NCBI GenBank assembly: GCA_030431985.1
Contig: JAUIIB010000018.1
Span: forward strand, 1 to 50,665
From: Gammaproteobacteria bacterium
GTDB taxonomy: Bacteria > Pseudomonadota > Gammaproteobacteria > Burkholderiales > Nitrosomonadaceae
Direction: 5' to 3'
Length of the DNA: 50,665 nucleotides
A program made the position numbers and the translations under genes. Of the stretch, positions 44,513-50,665 are shown piece by piece. Each line of letters opens with the position of its first letter. The first letter of the stretch is position 1. Under the pieces are notes generated by a model. It saw only the letters and a list, made by a program, of their open reading frames with translations, had not been told where the DNA came from and did not search any database.

Positions 44513-45808
44513 ATGTCTGTAATTGATAAAGTTCTGCCAGATCAGACTGAGCTACTCCGTTTTATTACTGCGGGTAGTGTTGATGATGGTAAAAGCACCC
44601 TAATTGGTCGCTTGTTGCATGATTCCAAATCAATATTTGAGGATCAACTGAGTTCGATCACTAACACGACACGAAAACGTGGTATGGAAGGTGTCGATTT
44701 GTCACTGTTAACAGATGGATTACAAGCTGAGCGTGAGCAGGGCATTACTATCGATGTTGCCTATCGATACTTTGCTACGCCTAGGCGCAAATTCATTATC
44801 GCTGATACACCTGGACATGAGCAGTATACGCGCAACATGGTTACCGGCGCTTCGACGGCTAATCTGGCGGTAATTTTGATTGATGCACGTAAGGGTGTAC
44901 TGACGCAATCACGTCGTCATGCATATCTTGCTAGCTTGGTTGGTATACCGCATTTAGTTGTCGCAGTTAACAAAATGGATTTGGTCGATTACGATCAGTC
45001 GGTATTTGATGCGATCTCGAAAGATTTTTCAGCTTTTGCAGAGAGACTTCATTTACATCATGTCGATTTTATTCCGATGTCTGCTTTGTATGGTGATATG
45101 GTGGTTGAACGTGGTGATCGATTGGATTGGTATAAAGGTTCGACATTAATGGATTTACTCGAAAATATTTCTATTAGCCACGATATGAATCGCGAGGATT
45201 TCCGCTTTCCCGTACAGTGGGTATGTCGGCCTCATACGCAGGAGCTACATGACTTCAGAGGTTATATGGGGCGGGTAGAGTCGGGTTCTATTAGTGTCGG
45301 CGATGCGATTACAGTATTGCCGTCAGGATTAAATTCACGAATTAAAGATATAGTGCTATATGAAGGCGAAGTTGATACAGCCGATGCGCCCCAGTCGATT
45401 ACCATGACGATTGAAGATCACTTGGATATTTCACGTGGCGATATTTTGGTAAAAACAGGTGATTTGCCGCAGGTTACCAAAATGTTCGACGCAATGTTGT
45501 GCTGGCTCTCGGAACAGTCTTTGGATCCATCACGGAAGTACTTAATTAAACACACTACACGTATGGTCAAAGCGGTTATTAGTGGCATTGATTATCGTGT
45601 TGATGTCAATACGATGGATCACGAAACGGTGGATACGTTGAAAATGAACGATATAGCGTATGTCAACATCAGAGTTCAACAGCCATTGACATGTGATGAC
45701 TATCAGAGAAACCGTGCGACTGGCTGTTTCATTGTAATCGATGAGAGCAGTAATAATACAGTCGGTGCGGGCATGATTTGTATTCCAGCCAACCAGTCAC
45801 CTGCATGA
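44513..45808 (+). CDS. cysN: Sulfate adenylyltransferase subunit 1 (GTPase)
   Basis: CysN hydrolyses GTP to drive APS formation by CysD. The 431-residue protein shows G1 TAGSVDDGKSTLIGRLL, the DTPGHEQYTRNMVTGAS block, NKMDLVDYD and the beta-barrel region. It ends without an APS kinase (CysC) domain, unlike fused CysNC proteins. That is consistent with the APS-type cysH. An AGAAGGGAT box precedes the start. Confidence 0.94.
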   Translation: MSVIDKVLPDQTELLRFITAGSVDDGKSTLIGRLLHDSKSIFEDQLSSITNTTRKRGMEGVDLSLLTDGLQAEREQGITIDVAYRYFATPRRKFIIADTPGHEQYTRNMVTGASTANLAVILIDARKGVLTQSRRHAYLASLVGIPHLVVAVNKMDLVDYDQSVFDAISKDFSAFAERLHLHHVDFIPMSALYGDMVVERGDRLDWYKGSTLMDLLENISISHDMNREDFRFPVQWVCRPHTQELHDFRGYMGRVESGSISVGDAITVLPSGLNSRIKDIVLYEGEVDTADAPQSITMTIEDHLDISRGDILVKTGDLPQVTKMFDAMLCWLSEQSLDPSRKYLIKHTTRMVKAVISGIDYRVDVNTMDHETVDTLKMNDIAYVNIRVQQPLTCDDYQRNRATGCFIVIDESSNNTVGAGMICIPANQSPA

Positions 45809-45932
45809 CTATCATAAATTCAAATTGTATTTGATTGATTTAATGGCCAGACAGATGGTTTTTGAGTCAATCAGTGGTAATTTGTATGCGTAATCGATTT
45901 TTTATTATCAATATTTAAGTGTTAACTAATTT

Positions 45933-48900
45933 ATGACAACTTTGGATTTAGCGTCTCCTAATCAGGTAACAGATTCTTTGCCAAACTTTCAGTTGGATAT
46001 CTCGATTCAGGATTTATACACGAGGGATGGGCTCGTTAAAATTGATCGTGCATTTCTGGATTTTTTGCGTGAAGGTGATGCAGTGTTACATGAAAAGCTG
46101 AGTCATGCACGCGAACATCCGGGTTCATTGCAGCCAAAAGATGAATCAGCACTGCTGATTGCAGTTGCGCCCTGGCTCGAAGATTACGTTGCAAAATTAT
46201 TTGGTATTGAAGCTGAAGCTAAATCACTTGCAGAAAAACACCATAAACTTGCTCCGCTTTATTTTTGCAAGCGTCAGTTTGTTCAGCGCCGTGCTAAGGG
46301 TAAAGTCAGCGCGAATGAATTGGCTGAAATTAACGGTCTGGCTTTGGAGAAAACTTTGGAGGAGGTATTTGGGGAGCCATTCTCTGAACTGGTTTTTGCT
46401 ACCAAAGTATCGCAATGGATGGAAGACGAGGCCAGTCACGCTGATCGTTTGAAAACGGCTCTGCATTATGCAGCTTGGGCGCTTAGGACACCGGAAGGGC
46501 AGGCTCATACGCAATCTGGTATTTTATTCAAATCGCCAGCCAAGTTGAATTTCCAGAATTTGCTGTCTTTAGAAACCGATGACACACAAGGTTTCCCACT
46601 ACACCGGTTAGCTCACTTAAGACAGCGGAATGGATTTGCCTTGACTGATGAAGGCACTGATCTGGTCGGCGCGCTTGATGAGGCTAATTATTGTATTTGG
46701 TGTCATGAGCAGGGTAAAGATTCGTGTTCGAAAGGACTGAAGGAAAAAACTAAATCACCGGATGAAACACCTGGGTTTAAAAGAAGTGAACTTGGTGCGC
46801 TGCTGGCTGGTTGTCCGCTTGAAGAACGCATTTCGGAGTTCCACATGCTCAAGACTCAGGGTGTTGCAATAGGCAGTCTGGCGATGATTGTACTTGATAA
46901 TCCGATGTGTGCCGGTACGGGGCACCGGATTTGTAATGACTGTATGAAGTCTTGTATTTACCAGAAGCAGGATCCCGTGGATATCCCACAGGCTGAGACA
47001 CGGACTTTAAAAGATGTTTTGGAATTGCCGTGGGGGTACGAGATCTATAGTTTGTTAACGCGCTGGAATCCGTTGAATTTAAGTCGGCCAGTGCCTCGAG
47101 CATCGACGGGTAAGAAAGTTCTTGTTGTAGGTATGGGACCCGCCGGTTATACCTTGGCGCATCATTTGATGAACGACGGGCATACTGTGGTAGGAGTAGA
47201 TGGCTTAAAAATAGAACCGCTACCGGAACATATTAGCGGCGTCAATATGAATGGTGAGCGCGTACCGTTTAATGCGATTCGAGATGTACGGGATCTGGAA
47301 GAGAATCTTGACGAACGTATTCCAAGCGGTTTTGGTGGCGTTGCAGAATATGGTATTACTGTTCGCTGGAACAAAAATTTTCTTAAGTTGATCCGGTTGT
47401 TGCTGGAGCGCAGGGGCCAGTTTTCGTTATTTGGTGGTGTGCGTTTTGGAGGTACTTTAACAACAGACGATGCATTCGCAATGGGTTTCGATCACATTGC
47501 ATTAGCCGCAGGTGCTGGAAAACCGACTATCCTAAATTTGCCAAATGGTCTTGCCCGTGGTGTGCGGGCTGCATCTGATTTTTTAATGGCTTTACAATTG
47601 ACTGGCGCGGCCCAAAGTGATTCTATTGCTAATATGCAATTGCGGTTGCCCGTCATCGTGATTGGTGGCGGCTTGACTGCAATCGATACTGCTACCGAAG
47701 CATTGGCATATTATCCGGTGCAGGTGGAGAAATTTCTGCAGCGCTATGAAATTCTGACTGCCGTTCAAGGCGAAGCATCACTCAGAGCTGTTTGGGATGC
47801 GGAAGAAACGGAAATAGCAGATGAATTCTTGCTACATGCACGTGCTATTCGGGCTGAGCGTGATGTTGCGCAACGGGAAGGGCGCGAACCCAATATTCTT
47901 TCATTGCTGCAATCCTGGGGTGGGGCAACAATTGCATACCGCAAGAGGTTGGTCGACAGTCCTTCTTATACTTTAAATCATGAAGAAGTTGAGAAGGCGC
48001 TTGAAGAGGGTATTGCGTTCGCCGAGGGATTGACGCCGATACGTATCAATATCAATCAATGGGAACATGTACAGTCCGTTCAATTTACTGTACAAAAACG
48101 GGACGAAGCCGGGCAATGGCAGAAAACCGGCGAGGTTGAATTGCCAGCGCATGCATTACTCGTTGCCGCGGGGACGCAGCCGAATACCGTACTGGCACGG
48201 GAAGATGCTGAAATCTATAAACTCGAGGGTCGTTACTTTGCGTCGTGTGATGAGATGGGGAATATGGTGACACCTGAATACGGCAACCCTAAATCCGGTG
48301 CATCTGTATTATTAGGACGTTACCGAAATGCAGACGACGGACGTTTTATCAGCTTTTTTGGTGATCTGCACCCATCATATTCAGGTAACGTTGTTAAGGC
48401 GATGTCGAGCGCAAAGCAGGGATATCCGATTGTTAGCCGAGTTTTGGATCATATTAAGCCATCCTTGGAGAAAACTACTGAACAATTCGTTGCCGAGTTT
48501 AACGATAAATTGAGACCGACAGTTCATAAGGTTGAACGGTTGACACCAAATATTATTGAGGTTGTAGTTCATGCACCTTTAGCTGCAGAACGATTTCATC
48601 CGGGACAGTTTTATCGTTTCCAAAACTATGCTTCACTTGCGCCTGTTTCGGATGATACACGTTTGGCAATGGAAGGTATTGCGTTGACTGGCGCTTCGGT
48701 TGATGTTGAGCGTGGTTTGGTATCGCTCATCGCTCTGGAAATGGGTGGGTCCGCAGATTTGTGTGCGACACTAAAACCGGGAGATCCCGTTATACTGATG
48801 GGGCCGACAGGTACGCCGACTGAGATTGAGTCGGGTGAAACGGTTGCACTTGTTGGTGGTGGTCTGGGTAACGCAGTGTTATTTTCCATTGGTGCAGCAG

Positions 48901-49469
48901 CGCGGGCGGCTGGTTCAAAAGTGCTTTATTTTGCGGGTTATAAAAAGCTAGTTGATCGATATAAAGTGGCTGAAATTGAAGCTGCTGCGGATACCGTTGT
49001 TTGGTGCTGTGATGAGGCGCCTGGATTTGAAATAACTCGTTCCGGAGATAAACAGTTTGTTGGTAATATTGTTGAAGCAATGGTGGCGTATGGTAGCGGT
49101 CAGTTAGGCGAACAGTCTGTGCCGTTAATGGAAGTAGACCGCATTATAGCAATTGGCTCAGACCGCATGATGGCTGCTGTTGGCGCGGCGCGCTACAATA
49201 AACTGAAGCCATACTTGAAGGCTGAGCATTTTGCTATTGGTTCAATCAATTCACCGATGCAGTGCATGATGAAGGAAATATGCGCGCAATGCCTGCAGCC
49301 TCATAAAGATCCAGAAACTGGTGAGATTACCTATGTATTTTCTTGCTTTAATCAGGATCAACCATTGGATCAAGTTGATTTTGCTGGACTCGCATCGCGG
49401 TTACGGCAGAATAGTGTTCAGGAGAAGTTGACTAGTCGATGGATCGATAAATGTCTTGGAAAGCAATGA
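45933..49469 (+). CDS. Large multi-domain flavin/iron-sulfur oxidoreductase
   Basis: This 1178-residue protein joins several electron-transfer modules. Residues 1-250 are helical and of unknown role. A cysteine cluster follows (Cys254, 257, 265, 294, 326, 334, 337, 341), resembling the Fe-S domain of GltD/DPYD proteins. A two-dinucleotide-binding flavoprotein core then shows KVLVVGMGPAGYTLAHHLM (about 395) and VIVIGGGLTAIDTATEAL (about 573). The C-terminus (about 855-1178) resembles ferredoxin reductase/PyrK: PGQFYRFQNY, VALVGGGLGNAVLFSIG, and a C-x5-C-x2-C-x17-C cluster. As the last gene of the cys run, it may pass NAD(P)H electrons to the sulfite reductase, since cysJ is absent (inference). 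Confidence 0.8.
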   Translation: MTTLDLASPNQVTDSLPNFQLDISIQDLYTRDGLVKIDRAFLDFLREGDAVLHEKLSHAREHPGSLQPKDESALLIAVAPWLEDYVAKLFGIEAEAKSLAEKHHKLAPLYFCKRQFVQRRAKGKVSANELAEINGLALEKTLEEVFGEPFSELVFATKVSQWMEDEASHADRLKTALHYAAWALRTPEGQAHTQSGILFKSPAKLNFQNLLSLETDDTQGFPLHRLAHLRQRNGFALTDEGTDLVGALDEANYCIWCHEQGKDSCSKGLKEKTKSPDETPGFKRSELGALLAGCPLEERISEFHMLKTQGVAIGSLAMIVLDNPMCAGTGHRICNDCMKSCIYQKQDPVDIPQAETRTLKDVLELPWGYEIYSLLTRWNPLNLSRPVPRASTGKKVLVVGMGPAGYTLAHHLMNDGHTVVGVDGLKIEPLPEHISGVNMNGERVPFNAIRDVRDLEENLDERIPSGFGGVAEYGITVRWNKNFLKLIRLLLERRGQFSLFGGVRFGGTLTTDDAFAMGFDHIALAAGAGKPTILNLPNGLARGVRAASDFLMALQLTGAAQSDSIANMQLRLPVIVIGGGLTAIDTATEALAYYPVQVEKFLQRYEILTAVQGEASLRAVWDAEETEIADEFLLHARAIRAERDVAQREGREPNILSLLQSWGGATIAYRKRLVDSPSYTLNHEEVEKALEEGIAFAEGLTPIRININQWEHVQSVQFTVQKRDEAGQWQKTGEVELPAHALLVAAGTQPNTVLAREDAEIYKLEGRYFASCDEMGNMVTPEYGNPKSGASVLLGRYRNADDGRFISFFGDLHPSYSGNVVKAMSSAKQGYPIVSRVLDHIKPSLEKTTEQFVAEFNDKLRPTVHKVERLTPNIIEVVVHAPLAAERFHPGQFYRFQNYASLAPVSDDTRLAMEGIALTGASVDVERGLVSLIALEMGGSADLCATLKPGDPVILMGPTGTPTEIESGETVALVGGGLGNAVLFSIGAAARAAGSKVLYFAGYKKLVDRYKVAEIEAAADTVVWCCDEAPGFEITRSGDKQFVGNIVEAMVAYGSGQLGEQSVPLMEVDRIIAIGSDRMMAAVGAARYNKLKPYLKAEHFAIGSINSPMQCMMKEICAQCLQPHKDPETGEITYVFSCFNQDQPLDQVDFAGLASRLRQNSVQEKLTSRWIDKCLGKQ

Positions 49470-49495
49470 TGTTTGGATCAGTAAATTCAATATGG

Positions 49496-49954
49496 TTATT
49501 GATATGCATCGTCATCAAATAGTGTATTTTTAGCAGTGCTGTCAACGATGGCACCGACTTTCTTCAGCGCTTTTCTACCTAATAGCATGGGAGTTGAGAA
49601 ATGGGAGCGGTCAATTAAGTTGACTTTAATGGTATGTGATTTTCCGTCGAAAAAAATAGGTAAATTGACAACTGGACGGGAATGATGCGTTTTAATTTCA
49701 GTGTTCTCGGACGCGCGTCTTTTTATTCGTGCATGATGAACTATGGGTAAGTCATAATGAAGTGATTCTTCCATTTTGGGATGTGTAACCGTAAACTTTA
49801 CATATTCTTCTCCATCTTTTTCGTATACTTGAATATTTTTCGCGGAAATCGAAGCGGTTTCCGCTCCCGTATCCAGTTTTGCCGTGAGTGTAACTTCGTC
49901 AGGTGATAATAATGTGACAGGTTCAATATAGCCATAAATTGATTTGCTGGCCAT
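49496..49954 (-). CDS. Retropepsin-like RimB/ATP-dependent zinc protease family protein
   Basis: The 152-residue frame carries the family motif AKLDTGAETASISA, which includes the aspartic-protease-like D-T-G, then SRPVVNLPIFFDGKSH and LLGRKALKKVG. The name 'ATP-dependent zinc protease' is historical; homologues are peptidases linked to RimK glutamyl tails or are envelope proteins. The ATG at 49954 has no ribosome binding site. Upstream in the same frame comes a clear signal-peptide core (PIIILFITIFLLSASISV) with no start codon. A start with a basic N-terminus lies at 50031, one base out of frame. See the A9 tract at 50011-50019. Confidence 0.75.
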   Translation of the reverse strand: MASKSIYGYIEPVTLLSPDEVTLTAKLDTGAETASISAKNIQVYEKDGEEYVKFTVTHPKMEESLHYDLPIVHHARIKRRASENTEIKTHHSRPVVNLPIFFDGKSHTIKVNLIDRSHFSTPMLLGRKALKKVGAIVDSTAKNTLFDDDAYQ

Positions 49955-50031
49955 AACGGATATTGAAGCTGAAAGAAGGAATATTGTAATAAATAAAATA
50001 ATAATTGGTGTTTTTTTTTCTTTAATTGCAT
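49955..50031 (-). other. Out-of-frame signal peptide leader of the protease-like gene
   Basis: From the ATG at 50031 the minus strand reads Met-Gln-Leu-Lys-Lys-Lys-Lys, then a run of nine A (50019-50011). One extra A would join this basic start to the hydrophobic signal peptide that leads into the protease frame, with a plausible cleavage after VMA. This suggests a sequencing error, transcriptional slippage or phase variation at the homopolymer. Confidence 0.6.
50011..50019. repeat. A9/T9 homopolymer tract at the frame break
   Basis: Nine identical bases in a row lie exactly between the two reading frames of the leader; such tracts slip easily. Confidence 0.85.
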
Positions 50032-50312
50032 AAATAGTCTTTAGTTATCGTTGCATAGTTTTTGCCGCGACCATCGGTGTAATCAGTACATTAATTCCAA
50101 CTGTACGCTATTTGCTGTGTGCGATGGAGTATGAAAACAAGTGATTTTGGGGCTCTATTTAACATACAGGAAGATAATTTGGCTTGCAATGTTCGTAATT
50201 GAGTCGAATTAGGGGTTTAATCTGATGTGTTAATATGAGTGACTACTCGAAAAAAGTGCATATGACTCATGAACGATAACCCTAGCAAAAATTAATTTCT
50301 AAGGAGGCGATG
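50032..50312. other. Intergenic region between divergent protease-like and dodecin genes
   Basis: About 280 AT-rich bases with no gene. It should carry both promoters. A strong AAGGAGG ribosome site lies at 50300-50306 for the dodecin. Confidence 0.4.
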
Positions 50313-50522
50313 ATGTCAGATCATGTTTATAAAATTATGGAACTTACCGGTTCTTCCTCAGCTAGCATGCAAGATGCAATTGAAAATGCAGTAGCAAGAG
50401 CTTCAAAAACAGTGCGGGATATGCGCTGGTTCGAAGTGATGGAAACCCGTGGACACATCGAACAAGGTTCAATTAAACATTGGCAAGTAACTATAAAAGT
50501 TGGTTTCACTTTAAATGAATGA
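50313..50522 (+). CDS. Dodecin-family flavin-binding protein
   Basis: Dodecins are small (about 70 residues) proteins that form hollow dodecamers storing flavins or CoA. The frame reads [20 protein letters not shown], then [20 protein letters not shown] and a closing [14 protein letters not shown], matching the family, including the flavin-stacking Trp in DMRWFEV. An AAGGAGG box gives the ATG at 50313 good spacing; 50310 is an alternative. Confidence 0.93.
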   Translation: MSDHVYKIMELTGSSSASMQDAIENAVARASKTVRDMRWFEVMETRGHIEQGSIKHWQVTIKVGFTLNE

Positions 50523-50551
50523 CTGCTAATTTGATTTGTTAGCGGGGATAC

Positions 50552-50579
50552 GAGGGTGTAAAGTTTTCTGTGTAACTGT
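50552..50579. repeat. Terminal inverted repeat of the right IS256 element
   Basis: It matches the left-edge repeat (331-358 read inward) at 22 of 28 positions. Confidence 0.75.
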
Positions 50580-50584
50580 CTGAG

Positions 50585-50665
50585 TTAAGTGTAGTCCTTC
50601 AAACGGTCTTCGAATTCGATTGTAAATCTATTCAGCGCCTGTTTCCAGTTATGGATTGGCATAGT
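50585..50665 (-). CDS. IS256-family transposase, C-terminal 26 residues
   Basis: From the right edge the minus strand reads TMPIHNWKQALNRFTIEFED and stops at 50585. The pattern (P-x-x-NWK-ALN-F-I-F-DR) is the conserved C-terminus of mutator-type transposases. The catalytic part lies beyond the window. Confidence 0.85.
   Translation of the reverse strand, partial: TMPIHNWKQALNRFTIEFEDRLKDYT

Larger units (their letters stand above)
50552..50665 (-). mobile_element. IS256-family insertion sequence, 3' end, running off the right edge
   Basis: The 28-base inverted repeat at 50552-50579 (GAGGGTGTAAAG read inward) and the transposase C-terminus mark an IS end. The orientation is the same as that of the copy at the left edge. 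The element disrupts nothing visible on this side; it begins 30 bases after the dodecin stop. Confidence 0.82.

Noticed and set aside
1..50665. CRISPR arrays, rRNA or tRNA genes
   Set aside because: No regularly spaced repeats and no rRNA or tRNA sequences were seen; tmRNA is the only recognised stable RNA gene.

Overview
The window looks like a chromosomal segment of a Betaproteobacterium close to Nitrosomonas (Nitrosomonadaceae). This is inferred from gene neighbourhoods (ompA-mtaD-ubiG-gph, proC-yggT-yggU, coaBC-dut, a cysI-DUF934-cysH-cysD-cysN cluster), the moderate AT bias and the protein style; it was not tested by database search. Both ends lie inside copies of an IS256-type insertion sequence in the same orientation, so the window may be a contig or block bounded by repeats.

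Region 1-8841 is accessory DNA. From the right, a tyrosine integrase abuts the 3' end of the tmRNA gene (ssrA), a classic island attachment site. Leftward, on the same strand, follow an unknown 254-residue protein, an AlpA-type regulator, a CHC2-type zinc-finger primase fragment, a DUF3987 primase/helicase-like protein and an orphan phage terminase small subunit. No large terminase, capsid or tail gene is present. This gene order recalls phage satellites (P4-like or PICI-like). Left of the terminase subunit lie a strong candidate small RNA gene (consensus promoter plus intrinsic terminator) and a umuDC pair whose umuC is cut by an IS256 element.

Region 8842-36800 is mostly core genome: ssrA; gph-ubiG-mtaD-ompA on the minus strand; a four-gene Gld-like ABC exporter operon; mutM; proC-yggT-yggU; sixA and rluE; a fatty-acid desaturase; rpmB-rpmG; radC; coaBC-dut-DUF192; ffh; a YpjD/CcsA-like membrane protein; an SH3-domain lipoprotein; convergent ppk and ppx; a secreted PQQ-type sugar dehydrogenase; and a DhnA-type class I fructose-bisphosphate aldolase. 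At 37076-38020 lies an unrecognised Gly/Asp/Ser-rich protein that looks like a type I secretion substrate.

Region 38142-49469 is an assimilatory sulfate reduction locus. A CysB regulator is divergent from a TauE/SafE transporter, a small unknown protein, a siroheme sulfite reductase, DUF934, an APS-type reductase with the Fe-S cysteines, and ATP sulfurylase CysD/CysN. No cysC and no cysJ are present. A 1178-residue multi-domain flavo/iron-sulfur oxidoreductase ends the cluster and is a plausible electron donor to the sulfite reductase. The right end holds a secreted retropepsin-like (RimB/zinc-protease family) protein whose signal peptide is out of frame at an A9 tract, a dodecin, and the second IS256 end.
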